This document shows, piece by piece, positions 15,186 to 23,941 of a stretch of 64,000 bases of DNA. The stretch is from Pseudomonas sp. GTDB taxonomy: Bacteria > Pseudomonadota > Gammaproteobacteria > Pseudomonadales > Pseudomonadaceae. A model generated the notes under the pieces. It was not told the origin of the DNA and made no database searches. It saw only the letters and a list, made by a program, of their open reading frames with translations. Within the stretch, counting starts at the first letter, position 1, and each line of letters starts with the position of its first letter. The stretch spans positions 1 through 64,000 of the forward strand of contig NZ_JAUXXP010000090.1 of NCBI RefSeq assembly GCF_030684895.1. The letters run 5' to 3'. The translations under genes were made by a program, and so were the position numbers.

Positions 15186-15529
15186 GCGCAGCCGAAGCCC
15201 TGCCGCTGGAACATGACAAACTGAACGAGCACGAAATGGCAGCCCACCTGGGCATCACCTTTCGCGCCCTACAGACCCGGCGGCTCAAGAAGAAAATACC
15301 CCACGGCGTTTGGAACAAGGTCAACGGGGATGTGATTTACAGCGTTAAAAGGTACGAAGCATGGCTGGAAAGCACTTGGGATTGCCCCCCGGAGTTGAGT
15401 TCGTTGGTGACACCATCCGAATCCGCTTCACCTGGCGTGGCGCGACCCCGCCGCGCCGCTGTGAAACCCTCCGGCTCGCGCAAACTCCCAAGGGGATCAA
15501 CGCTGCCACCAAGCTACTTGCTCGTGTAA
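15182..15529 (+). CDS. excisionase-like small DNA-binding protein
   Basis: The 115-residue protein has a MerR/excisionase-type HTH in its first half (LNEHEMAAHLGITFRALQTR), then a Pro/Ser-rich tail. It sits directly before the integrase, the usual place for a recombination directionality factor. It overlaps the methyltransferase stop by 4 nt and the integrase by 169 nt in another frame; the tail is encoded entirely in that overlap. Start 15182 is the ATGA coupling codon. Confidence 0.65.
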   Translation: MSAAEALPLEHDKLNEHEMAAHLGITFRALQTRRLKKKIPHGVWNKVNGDVIYSVKRYEAWLESTWDCPPELSSLVTPSESASPGVARPRRAAVKPSGSRKLPRGSTLPPSYLLV

Positions 15530-16569
15530 AGCAGCTGATCGACCACCAGGCGCTGGATGACGACAAGTACATCCAGCTCTTCCCCAACACCAGCTACTCC
15601 GTGAGCAAACGCGTGCCCAACTTCAGGGACTACGCCCAGGTTTGGCTGGATAGCCGTGAGATCGTCGCCGGTACCCGCCGAAACTACCGCATCACCATGA
15701 ACAAGCACTGGATGCCCTACCTGGCGTTGCTGCCAGTGAACGCCATCAGCGCCTTCGACATCCGCAAAATCGTGGTGGCCACCGAGTGGGCATCCACAAC
15801 CGCCAAGCGCACCGCCCTGGTACGCCTGCGCGCTGTGCTCAGATCCGCCGTGAACGATGGCTGGCTGGATAAGAACCCAGCCATAGGCATCGACCTGCCT
15901 ATCAAGGCCAAGCGCAAGCTAGACCCGTTCACCAAGGAGGAAGCCGACACCATCATCGAGCACCTGTACACCACCCTTGGCGGCGAACGCACCGAGATCT
16001 ATGCCTGCCTGATTGAGTTTGCCTTCTATACAGGCATGCGCCCAGGCGAAGTGCGGGCATTACGTTGGGATGAGATAGACGAAACGAAGCGCACCGCCCG
16101 CGTCTGCAGGATCGTGGTCGATGGCGAGGTGGCCGAGCGCATCAAGAACCGCAAGCCGCGCAACGTACTGTTGAACGACCGGGCCATGCATGCACTGGAT
16201 AGGGCAAAGGTGGTGAAGGAGAAAATCAGGCTGAAGACTGATTTCATATTCCCACCAGCACAGGGCGGGGAATGGATGCAGGACCCAGACGGCCCTACTG
16301 GCTACCTAAGGCCGGCACTGGCGGCACTGGGCATCCGACAACGCCGGCTGTACGATACCCGCCACACTTACGCGACCATGTGCCTGATGGCTGGAATGAA
16401 CGTGGCGTTCATCGCCAACCAGCTCGGCCACACAATCGAAGTACTGCTCAGCACCTATGCCGAATGGATCAACTCCGAGGGCGACTGGTCAGAGATGAAC
16501 AAGCTGTCTGTTGCATCGATTGGTACAAAATTGGTACAGAAAGAAAGCATAAACGCAGAAAGCCCTTAA
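15361..16569 (+). CDS. int: phage tyrosine integrase
   Basis: A 402-residue site-specific recombinase that inserts and excises the prophage. The N-terminal arm-binding domain (about 1-70), SAM-like core-binding domain (about 85-185) and catalytic domain are all present. Catalytic residues visible: Arg near 224 (GMRPGEVRALR), the box DTRHTYAT near 332, LGHTIE near 356 and the nucleophilic Tyr near 366 (LLSTYAEW). Full length for the family. The ATG at 15361 lies within the excisionase-like gene. It is the last prophage gene before pepA. Confidence 0.95.
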   Translation: MAGKHLGLPPGVEFVGDTIRIRFTWRGATPPRRCETLRLAQTPKGINAATKLLARVKQLIDHQALDDDKYIQLFPNTSYSVSKRVPNFRDYAQVWLDSREIVAGTRRNYRITMNKHWMPYLALLPVNAISAFDIRKIVVATEWASTTAKRTALVRLRAVLRSAVNDGWLDKNPAIGIDLPIKAKRKLDPFTKEEADTIIEHLYTTLGGERTEIYACLIEFAFYTGMRPGEVRALRWDEIDETKRTARVCRIVVDGEVAERIKNRKPRNVLLNDRAMHALDRAKVVKEKIRLKTDFIFPPAQGGEWMQDPDGPTGYLRPALAALGIRQRRLYDTRHTYATMCLMAGMNVAFIANQLGHTIEVLLSTYAEWINSEGDWSEMNKLSVASIGTKLVQKESINAESP

Positions 16570-16641
16570 CTATCAAGGGCTTGGCAAAATTGCCATAAAT
16601 CATCCTGCAATACCGACGCCTTGTCTTGGGGACACCACGTA
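16570..16641. other. prophage-chromosome junction (attR expected here)
   Basis: A 72-bp gap between integrase and pepA. An inverted repeat AGCCCTT-AACTATC-AAGGGCT straddles the integrase stop (about 16561-16581) and may be the int terminator or part of the core site. The attachment core cannot be defined because attL is outside the window. In other Pseudomonas genomes lptF is divergent from pepA, so integration is probably in that intergenic region. Confidence 0.45.
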
Positions 16642-18132
16642 ATGGAATTTATTGTTAAAAGCGCACGCCCAGAAACACTAAAAACCGCCACCCTGGTTAT
16701 CCCTGTTGGTGAGGGCAAAAAACTCGGCGAAACCGCCAAGGCCATCGACACCACTAGCGCTGGCGCGATCAGCGCTCTGCTCAAGCGCGGCGACCTGGCC
16801 GGCAAGGTCGGCCAGACCCTGCTGGTACACAACCTGCCGAACCTGAAAGCCGAACGCGTGCTGCTGGTCGGCACCGGCAAAGACAGCGAACTGTCTGACC
16901 GCCAACTGCGCAAATTGATCACCAGCGTTTACAACAGCCTGAAAAGCCTTGGCGGCAGCGACGCCGTACTCGCGCTCGACGAATTGCAGGTCAAAGGCCG
17001 CGGCACCTACGGCAAAACCCGCCTGATGGTGGAAAGCCTGGCCGATGCCGGCTACTGCTTCGACCGCTTCAAGAGCCAGAAGGCCGAAGCCGGCGCACTG
17101 AAAAAGCTCACCCTGCTCACTGACAAAGCCAACCTGGCCGACGCCGAGCGCGCCAGCACCCACGCCCAGGCGATTGCCGCCGGCATGGCCTTTACCAAGG
17201 ACCTCGGCAACCTGCCGCCCAACCTCTGCCACCCAAGCTATCTCGCCGAAGAAGCCAAGAACCTGGGCAAGGCCTACAAGAACCTCAAGGTCGAAATCCT
17301 GGATGAGAAGAAGCTCAAGGAGCTCGGTGCCGGCGCCTTCCTCGCCGTCGCCCAGGGCAGCGACCAGCCGCCGCGCATGATCGTCATGCATTACCAGGGC
17401 GGCAAAAAATCCGAGAAGCCCTACGCCCTGGTCGGCAAAGGCATCACCTTCGACACCGGCGGCATCAGCATCAAGCCGGCGGCCGGCATGGATGAGATGA
17501 AGTACGACATGTGCGGCGCCGCCAGCGTGTTCGGCACCCTCAAAGCAGTGCTTGAGCTGCAACTGCCGATCAACCTGGTGTGCCTGCTGGCCTGCGCCGA
17601 GAATATGCCCAGCGGTGGCGCCGCGCGCCCAGGCGATATCGTCACCACCATGAGTGGGCAGACCGTGGAAATCCTCAACACCGACGCCGAAGGCCGTCTG
17701 GTGCTGTGCGACACCCTGACCTATGCCGAGCGCTTCAAGCCGCAAGCGGTGATTGACATCGCCACCCTCACCGGTGCCTGCATCGTGGCCCTGGGCAGCA
17801 ATGTCTCCGGCCTGATGGGTAACAACGACGAACTGGTGCAGCAGATTCTCGGCGCAGGCCTCACCGCCGACGACCGCGCCTGGCAGCTGCCGCTGTATGA
17901 CGAATACCAGGAGCAGCTGGACAGCCCGTTCGCCGACATCGCCAATATCGGCGGGCCAAAAGCCGGCACCATCACCGCTGGCTGCTTCCTCTCGCGCTTT
18001 GCCAAGAACTACCACTGGGCGCACCTGGATATCGCCGGCACCGCCTGGATCAGCGGCGGCAAGGACAAAGGCGCGACCGGTCGCCCGGTGCCGATGCTGA
18101 CGCAGTACCTGCTGGACCGCGCCAAGGTCTGA
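16642..18132 (+). CDS. pepA: leucyl aminopeptidase PepA
   Basis: A 496-residue M17 cytosolic aminopeptidase that releases N-terminal residues using two metal ions. In enterobacteria it also helps site-specific recombination. Metal-binding and catalytic motifs are intact: GKGITFDTGGISIK near residue 265, and NTDAEGRLVL near 346, the family signature. The start at 16642 (MEFIVKSARPETLKTATLV) fits the family N-terminus; an ATG 21 nt upstream would add residues. The prophage now separates it from its normal upstream region. It is followed by a REP-type repeat and holC, as in other pseudomonads. Confidence 0.97.
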   Translation: MEFIVKSARPETLKTATLVIPVGEGKKLGETAKAIDTTSAGAISALLKRGDLAGKVGQTLLVHNLPNLKAERVLLVGTGKDSELSDRQLRKLITSVYNSLKSLGGSDAVLALDELQVKGRGTYGKTRLMVESLADAGYCFDRFKSQKAEAGALKKLTLLTDKANLADAERASTHAQAIAAGMAFTKDLGNLPPNLCHPSYLAEEAKNLGKAYKNLKVEILDEKKLKELGAGAFLAVAQGSDQPPRMIVMHYQGGKKSEKPYALVGKGITFDTGGISIKPAAGMDEMKYDMCGAASVFGTLKAVLELQLPINLVCLLACAENMPSGGAARPGDIVTTMSGQTVEILNTDAEGRLVLCDTLTYAERFKPQAVIDIATLTGACIVALGSNVSGLMGNNDELVQQILGAGLTADDRAWQLPLYDEYQEQLDSPFADIANIGGPKAGTITAGCFLSRFAKNYHWAHLDIAGTAWISGGKDKGATGRPVPMLTQYLLDRAKV

Positions 18133-18139
18133 TGCCCCC

Positions 18140-18192
18140 GTAGCCCGGATGTAATCCGGGGACGCCCCTGTCCCGGATTGCATCCGGGCTAC
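18140..18192. repeat. REP-type inverted repeat (TAGCCCGGAT family)
   Basis: Two inverted units, 18140-18160 and 18172-18192, each reading GTAGCCCGGAT..ATCCGGG and its complement. It lies between pepA and holC. Related copies are at 19060-19116 and 27384-27451. Confidence 0.85.
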
Positions 18193-18228
18193 GGCTCTTC
18201 CACGAACGCCCCATACATGAACCATGTC

Positions 18229-18648
18229 ATGCCCCGAATAGAATTCTACGTACTCTCCACCGCCGTGCCGGCCGAACGCCTACGCGCGGCCTGCCAATTA
18301 GCGATGAAAGCCTGGCGCGCCGGCCTGCCGGTGTTTCTGCGCGGCAGCGACGCGCAACAATGCAGCGAAGTGGACGAACTGCTGTGGCGCTTTAAAGCGG
18401 AAAGTTTTGTGCCGCACAGCCTGTACCAGGAAGACGCGCAAGCACCGGTGGTGATTGGGCTGGACGAAGAACCCAGCAGCACCCAGGGCGTACTGATCAA
18501 CCTGGGTAGCACCCTGTCCCCGCAGGTTGAGCGTTTTAGCCGGGTGATTGAAATCGTCAACCAGGAACCCGACCTGCTGACCGCCTGCCGGGAGAATTTC
18601 CGCAGTTACCGGCAGCGCGGGTATGATCCCAAACGAGTCGAACTCTAG
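18229..18648 (+). CDS. holC: DNA polymerase III chi subunit HolC
   Basis: The 139-residue chi subunit of the clamp loader links the polymerase to SSB. The family pattern RIEFYVLS at the start, LPVFLRGSDAQQCSEVDELLW, FVPHSLYQEDAQAPVVIG and INLG are all visible. The start at 18229 matches the family N-terminus; the longer frame from 18178 starts inside the REP repeat. It lies between pepA and valS as in P. aeruginosa. Confidence 0.93.
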   Translation: MPRIEFYVLSTAVPAERLRAACQLAMKAWRAGLPVFLRGSDAQQCSEVDELLWRFKAESFVPHSLYQEDAQAPVVIGLDEEPSSTQGVLINLGSTLSPQVERFSRVIEIVNQEPDLLTACRENFRSYRQRGYDPKRVEL

Positions 18649-18657
18649 TTGCACACC

Positions 18658-19053
18658 ATGGACACCCCAAAACCGCCGCAAAAACCCGCCCAACTGCTGA
18701 ACGACCTGGAGTCGATCCGCCAACTGCTGGGCGATGAAAACCTCGAACCACCGCTGCTGATCGACACGCTCGACCCGGACAGCATCCCCCTGCTCTCGGA
18801 AATCGTTACCCCGCCACCCGTGGCCGCCGCACCAACACCTGCGCCCAAACCAGCGATTGCGCAAACCCTGCGTGAAACCGTTAGCCAGAGCGTCAGCCGC
18901 GACAGCGAGCTGAACCGCCTGGACAACGAACTGCGCGCCGCTGCCCAGCTGATTCTGCAGGATGTGATCGACGATTTCGTGCCGCAGATCGAGGCCGAGC
19001 TGAAACGCCGCCTGGATGCCCGCCTAAGCCGCTTACTGCCGCCGCGCAGATAG
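18658..19053 (+). CDS. conserved hypothetical between holC and valS
   Basis: A 131-residue acidic protein with a Pro/Ala-rich central linker and a helical C-terminus (LRAAAQLILQDVIDDFVPQI). The same position in P. aeruginosa is held by a conserved hypothetical gene. The start at 18658 is an ATG; a TTG 9 nt upstream is possible. Function unknown; the setting hints at a link to replication but does not prove it. Confidence 0.82.
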   Translation: MDTPKPPQKPAQLLNDLESIRQLLGDENLEPPLLIDTLDPDSIPLLSEIVTPPPVAAAPTPAPKPAIAQTLRETVSQSVSRDSELNRLDNELRAAAQLILQDVIDDFVPQIEAELKRRLDARLSRLLPPRR

Positions 19054-19059
19054 GCACCT

Positions 19060-19116
19060 GTAGCCCGGATAAGCCCCAGCGCAATCCGGGAAGGCGCTGA
19101 CCCGGATTACAGCTAC
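19060..19116. repeat. REP-type repeat, partly degenerate
   Basis: Second member of the TAGCCCGGAT family: GTAGCCCGGAT (19060-19070), CAATCCGGG (19082-19090) and a complementary arm CCCGGATTACAGCTAC (19101-19116). It lies between the conserved hypothetical and valS. Confidence 0.75.
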
Positions 19117-19243
19117 GAATTCGCCATACCCGCGCCCCAACGCCCACCAGTCAGCCACGCCACGCGCGCCCTTACGCCACACAGGCCTTCCCCGCTATAC
19201 TTGCCGGCTTTTCCGTCTAGCCGTCATAAGGGTCCCGCCGCGC

Positions 19244-22090
19244 ATGGACAAGACCTACCAGCCGCACGCCATTGAAACCGCCCTGTACCAGAACTGGGAG
19301 GCGAACAACTATTTCGCCCCGCAGGGTTCCGGCGCGCCCTACACCATCATGATCCCGCCGCCGAACGTCACCGGCAGCCTGCACATGGGCCATGGTTTCA
19401 ACAACTCGATCATGGACTGCCTGATTCGTTTGCGTCGCATGCAGGGCCGCAACACCCTGTGGCAGCCGGGTACCGACCACGCCGGTATCGCCACGCAGAT
19501 GGTGGTTGAGCGCCAACTGGCCGCTGACGGCATCGGCCGTCACGATCTGGGCCGCGAGAAGTTCCTGGAAAAGGTCTGGGAATGGAAAGAACAGTCCGGC
19601 GGCACCATCACCCGGCAGATCCGTCGCCTGGGCAGCTCGGTAGATTGGTCGCGCGAACGCTTCACCATGGACGACGGTCTGTCCGAATCGGTTAAAGAAG
19701 CCTTCGTGCGCCTGCACAAGGACGGCCTGATCTACCGCGGCAAGCGCCTGGTCAACTGGGACACCAAGTTCCACACCGCTATCTCCGACCTCGAAGTGGA
19801 AAACCACGACGAGAAAGGCAGCCTGTGGAACCTGCGCTACCCGCTGGCTGACGGCAACACCACCGCCGACGGCAAGGACTACCTGATCGTCGCCACCACG
19901 CGCCCGGAAACCATGCTCGGCGACAGCGCCGTGGCCGTGCACCCGGAAGACGAGCGCTATAAAGCCCTGATCGGCACCTTCGTCGAGCTGCCACTGGTTG
20001 GCCGTCGTATCCCGATCATCGCCGACGATTACTGCGACCCTGAATTCGGCACCGGCTGCGTGAAAATCACCCCAGCCCATGACTTCAACGACTATGAAGT
20101 CGGCAAGCGCCACAACCTGCCGCTGCTGAATATCTTCGACAAGAACGCCGCCGTGCTGGCACAGGTCCAGGCGTTCAATGTCGATGGCAGCGTCAACAGC
20201 CAGATCGACTGCAGCCTGCCGGCCGCATACGCCGGCCTGGATCGTTTCGAGGCGCGCAAGCAGATCGTTGCTGCCTTCGAGGCCGCCGGCCTCTTGGAAA
20301 GCATCGACGCTCACGCCCTGAAAGTTCCAAAAGGTGACCGCTCCGGCACCATCATCGAGCCGTGGCTGACCGACCAGTGGTACGTCAGCACCAAGCCGCT
20401 GGCCGAGAAAGCCATCGCCGTGGTCGAGAGTGGTGAAATCCAGTTCGTGCCCAAGCAGTACGAAAACATGTACTTCAGCTGGATGCGCGATATCCAGGAC
20501 TGGTGCATCAGCCGTCAGCTCTGGTGGGGCCACCGCATCCCGGCCTGGTACGACGATGCCGGCAACGTCTATGTCGGCCGCGACGAGGCAGAAGTACGCG
20601 CTACACACAACCTCGGCGACGCCAATCTGCGCCAGGATGAAGACGTGCTGGACACCTGGTTCAGCTCCGGCCTGTGGACCTTCTCCACCCTCGGCTGGCC
20701 GCAGCAAACTGAAGAACTGAAGACCTTCCACCCCACCGACGTGCTGGTGACCGGCTTCGACATCATCTTCTTCTGGGTCGCCCGGATGATCATGCTGTCC
20801 ACCCACCTGACCGGGCAGATCCCGTTCAAGACCGTGTACGTGCACGGCCTGGTGCGCGATGGCCAGGGCCAGAAAATGTCCAAGTCCAAGGGCAACGTGC
20901 TCGACCCACTGGATATCGTCGACGGCATCACCCTCGACGAGCTGCTGGAAAAACGCACCAGCGGCATGATGCAACCCAAGCTCGCCGAGAAGATCGCCAA
21001 GCAGACCCGCGCCGAGTTCCCCGAGGGCATCGCCGCCTATGGCACCGACGCCCTGCGCTTTACCAACCTGGCGCTGGCCTCCACCGGTCGCGACATCAAG
21101 TTCGACATGGGCCGCGTCGAGGGTTACCGCAACTTCTGCAACAAGATCTGGAACGCCGCCAACTTCGTGCTGGAAAACACCGATGGCCAGGACTGTGGCG
21201 TTAACGGCGAAGAAGTTGAGCTGTCCTCGGTGGACCGCTGGATCATCTCGGCCCTGCAGCGCACCGAAGCCGAAGTGACCCGCCAGCTCGACGCCTTCCG
21301 CTTTGACCTGGCCGCCCAGGCGCTTTACGAGTTTATCTGGGACGAGTACTGCGCCTGGTACCTGGAGCTGGTCAAGCCCGTGCTGTGGGACGAAGCCGCA
21401 CCCATCGAACGTCAGCGCGGCACCCGCCGCACGCTGATCCGCGTGCTGGAAGTGGCGCTGCGTCTGGCCCACCCCTTTATGCCGTTTATCACCGAAGAAA
21501 TCTGGCAGCGCATCAAGGCGCAGGCCGGCGTCCCCCAAGGTGACAAGCAGGGCGATACCATCATGCTGCAGGCCTGGCCAGTGGCCAATGAAAGCCGCAT
21601 CGACGCCGCCGCCGAAGGCGATATCGAGTGGGTCAAGCAGCTGATGCTCGGCCTGCGCCAGATCCGTGGCGAGATGAAAATCTCTATGGCCAAGCGCATC
21701 GATATCATCCTGCAGAACGCCAGTGCGGAAGACCTGCGTCGCCTGGCCGACAACGCGCCGCTGCTGAACAAGCTGGCCAAGCTGGAGTCGGTGCGCGTGC
21801 TGGAAGCGGGCGAAGAAGCGCCGATGTCTGCCACCGCCCTGGTCGGCGAGATGCAGGTGCTGGTGCCCATGGCCGGGCTGATCGACAAGGACGCCGAACT
21901 GGCGCGCCTGGATAAAGAGATCGCCCGCCTTTCCGGTGAAGTGCAGCGCGTCGGCGGCAAGCTGAGCAATGAAGGCTTCGTCGCCAAGGCGCCGGCCGAA
22001 GTGCTCGATAAAGAGCGCGCCAAGCTGGCCGAGGCCGAACAGGCCCTGAGCAAGATGGTCGAGCAGCGCGGCAAGATCGCCGCACTCTGA
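19244..22090 (+). CDS. valS: valyl-tRNA synthetase
   Basis: A 948-residue class I aminoacyl-tRNA synthetase that charges tRNA-Val and edits threonine. The HIGH motif appears as HMGH at 47-50 and the KMSKS loop at about 545-549. The editing domain lies between them, and the C-terminal arm (about 880-948) is a coiled coil rich in Glu/Lys/Ala. Full length. A strong terminator follows the stop. The ATG at 19244 aligns with the family N-terminus (MDKTYQPHAIE). Confidence 0.98.
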   Translation: MDKTYQPHAIETALYQNWEANNYFAPQGSGAPYTIMIPPPNVTGSLHMGHGFNNSIMDCLIRLRRMQGRNTLWQPGTDHAGIATQMVVERQLAADGIGRHDLGREKFLEKVWEWKEQSGGTITRQIRRLGSSVDWSRERFTMDDGLSESVKEAFVRLHKDGLIYRGKRLVNWDTKFHTAISDLEVENHDEKGSLWNLRYPLADGNTTADGKDYLIVATTRPETMLGDSAVAVHPEDERYKALIGTFVELPLVGRRIPIIADDYCDPEFGTGCVKITPAHDFNDYEVGKRHNLPLLNIFDKNAAVLAQVQAFNVDGSVNSQIDCSLPAAYAGLDRFEARKQIVAAFEAAGLLESIDAHALKVPKGDRSGTIIEPWLTDQWYVSTKPLAEKAIAVVESGEIQFVPKQYENMYFSWMRDIQDWCISRQLWWGHRIPAWYDDAGNVYVGRDEAEVRATHNLGDANLRQDEDVLDTWFSSGLWTFSTLGWPQQTEELKTFHPTDVLVTGFDIIFFWVARMIMLSTHLTGQIPFKTVYVHGLVRDGQGQKMSKSKGNVLDPLDIVDGITLDELLEKRTSGMMQPKLAEKIAKQTRAEFPEGIAAYGTDALRFTNLALASTGRDIKFDMGRVEGYRNFCNKIWNAANFVLENTDGQDCGVNGEEVELSSVDRWIISALQRTEAEVTRQLDAFRFDLAAQALYEFIWDEYCAWYLELVKPVLWDEAAPIERQRGTRRTLIRVLEVALRLAHPFMPFITEEIWQRIKAQAGVPQGDKQGDTIMLQAWPVANESRIDAAAEGDIEWVKQLMLGLRQIRGEMKISMAKRIDIILQNASAEDLRRLADNAPLLNKLAKLESVRVLEAGEEAPMSATALVGEMQVLVPMAGLIDKDAELARLDKEIARLSGEVQRVGGKLSNEGFVAKAPAEVLDKERAKLAEAEQALSKMVEQRGKIAAL

Positions 22091-22110
22091 TCCACTGGCA
22101 ACACCCGCAG

Positions 22111-22143
22111 CCCGCGCCCTTACCGGCGCGGGTTTCTTTTTTT
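22111..22143 (+). terminator. Rho-independent terminator of valS
   Basis: Perfect 8-bp stem CCCGCGCC/GGCGCGGG (22111-22118, 22125-22132), 6-nt loop, then TTTCTTTTTTT. It is followed by a TGTAGGAGGGGCTT stretch resembling another common Pseudomonas intergenic repeat (about 22144-22175). Confidence 0.92.
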
Positions 22144-22264
22144 GTAGGAGGGGCTTTCGGCTCTGGCGTCCTGCTTCGCTCTACCTCCTGCATCCATGCA
22201 GTCGTAGCCGCGACTGTCGCCGCTGAAGCGCCTCCCACGGTTCACCTGATTTACCGGAACACCC

Positions 22265-23728
22265 ATGACTGATACACGCTCCCCTTCCCTGCTCGATGCC
22301 CTGCTGCCGATTGGCGTGCTGGTGCTGCTGCTGGGTCTCTCCGTTTACCTGTATGGCGACAGCTCCTCCAGCGGGCCGAACCAGATCGCGCTGATGAGCG
22401 CGGCCTTTGTCGCTGGCCTGGTCGGCCTGAAGAATGGCCTGCAATGGGCGCAGATCGAGGAAGGCATCCTCGCCGGCATCCATATGGCGATGAAGGCCAA
22501 CCTGATCCTGCTGGCGGTCGGTGCGCTGATCGGCACCTGGATTCTTGCCGGCACGGTGCCGACCATGATCTGGCTCGGTCTCAAGCTGATTTCCGCAGAA
22601 TACTTTTACGTCACCAGTTGCCTGATCTGCGCCCTCACCGCGCTTTCGATCGGCAGCTCCTGGACGGTGGCCGGCACCCTGGGCATCGGCCTGATGGGCG
22701 TGGCGGCAGGCTTGGGCCTGGACCCGGCGATTACCGCCGGAGCGATCATTTCTGGCGCCTACTTTGGCGACAAGCTCTCGCCGCTGTCGGACACCACCAA
22801 CCTGGCGCCCGCTGCGGCCGGGGCGGATCTGTTCGCGCATATCCGCCTGATGCTGCGCACCACCACACCGGCTTTGTTGATTGCCCTGGTGATTTTCTTC
22901 GTGCTCGGCCAGCAAGCCAGTAACAGTCACGACACCGCGCGTATCGCCGAAGTGCTGACCGCGCTGGAAACCCAATTCAGCCTGGGCTGGCACCTGCTGC
23001 TGCCGGTGGCCCTGCTGCTGTTTCTCGCCGTGCGCCAGTGGGCGGCCTTTCCAGCAGTGTTTGTTGCGGCGCTGCTCGGCGGCGTGTTTGCCGTGGCGTT
23101 TCAGCCCGAGGTGATGGCGCGTTTGGCCGATCCGGCTGCCGGCAGCCTGGCGCCGCTGAAAACCGTGTGGAGCGCGCTGTTCGCCGGCTATGAATCGAGC
23201 AGCGGCAACCCGGCGCTGGATGGCCTGCTGTCCAAGGGCGGCATGGCCAGCATGCTCACCACCGTGTGGCTGATCATCTGCGCTATGTGTTTTGGCGGCG
23301 TGCTGGAAAAGCTCGGCCTGCTGCAGCGCCTGCTACAAAGCACCCTGCACCTGGCAAAAAGCACCAGCAGCCTGATCGTCAGCACCATTGCCACCAGCAT
23401 CGGCACCAACATCATCACCGCCGACCAGTACATCGCCCTGGTGCTGCCGGGCCGCATGTACCGCGCCGAGTATGAGAAGCGCGGGCTGGCGCCGGTCAAC
23501 CTGTCACGCGCCCTGGAAGACGGCGGCACCCTGACCTCGGTGCTGGTGCCGTGGAACACCTGCGGCGCCTATATGGCCGCCACTCTGGGCGTGGCGACCC
23601 TGAGTTACCTGCCGTACTGCTTCTTCAACCTGCTGATGCCGCTATTGGCGATTTGCCTGGCGTTTATCTTCCCGCCGCAGCCCGCTGTGCAACACAGCGC
23701 CGAACGCGACGACCTGTCGCAGGCCTGA
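22265..23728 (+). CDS. Na+/H+ antiporter, NhaC family
   Basis: A 487-residue inner-membrane protein with about 11-12 hydrophobic segments. The conserved NhaC stretch ISGAYFGDKLSPLSDTTNLA is intact near residue 160. It exchanges internal Na+ for H+, or malate/lactate plus ions in some members, so the substrate is not certain. Own transcription unit after the valS terminator. An NhaD-type antiporter follows 213 bp downstream. Confidence 0.9.
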   Translation: MTDTRSPSLLDALLPIGVLVLLLGLSVYLYGDSSSSGPNQIALMSAAFVAGLVGLKNGLQWAQIEEGILAGIHMAMKANLILLAVGALIGTWILAGTVPTMIWLGLKLISAEYFYVTSCLICALTALSIGSSWTVAGTLGIGLMGVAAGLGLDPAITAGAIISGAYFGDKLSPLSDTTNLAPAAAGADLFAHIRLMLRTTTPALLIALVIFFVLGQQASNSHDTARIAEVLTALETQFSLGWHLLLPVALLLFLAVRQWAAFPAVFVAALLGGVFAVAFQPEVMARLADPAAGSLAPLKTVWSALFAGYESSSGNPALDGLLSKGGMASMLTTVWLIICAMCFGGVLEKLGLLQRLLQSTLHLAKSTSSLIVSTIATSIGTNIITADQYIALVLPGRMYRAEYEKRGLAPVNLSRALEDGGTLTSVLVPWNTCGAYMAATLGVATLSYLPYCFFNLLMPLLAICLAFIFPPQPAVQHSAERDDLSQA

Positions 23729-23941
23729 ACCCATGCCCGCCCGCAACTGCGCGTCAGCGCGTAGTTCGGGCGCGCCAGGGCTGCCCCTAGGCCGAGAAAT
23801 CGCCGCCAAAGGTACAGCCCGCCTGGCCGGGCGATAAATCCGCTGCCAATTTCCACGCAAATCAGGCATCTTCGTCGGCGCATCTAGATGCCTCTGGCAC
23901 CTCCAACTCAATAAAAAAGCCCTGAATCTGGAATTCTGATC

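Larger units (their letters stand above)
1..16600. mobile_element. lambda-like prophage, right-hand part
   Basis: Phage modules are contiguous from the left edge to the integrase: terminase, HNH, holin, late-control region, primase, CII/Cro/CI immunity genes, many tiny overlapping genes, methyltransferase, excisionase-like gene and integrase. The integrase stops at 16569 and host pepA starts at 16642, so the right attachment site should lie in that interval. The left end and the capsid and tail genes are outside the window. The layout is lambdoid: early and late genes read leftwards (minus) and the repressor-to-integrase arm reads rightwards (plus). No gene in the visible part is obviously broken, so the element may be intact, but its left half is unseen. 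Confidence 0.93.

Noticed and set aside
16678..18225. 515-codon minus-strand ORF opposite pepA
   Set aside because: Antisense shadow; pepA motifs are intact on the plus strand.
19217..21538. 773-codon minus-strand ORF opposite valS
   Set aside because: Antisense shadow of a highly biased GC-rich gene; no family signature and no separate ribosome site.
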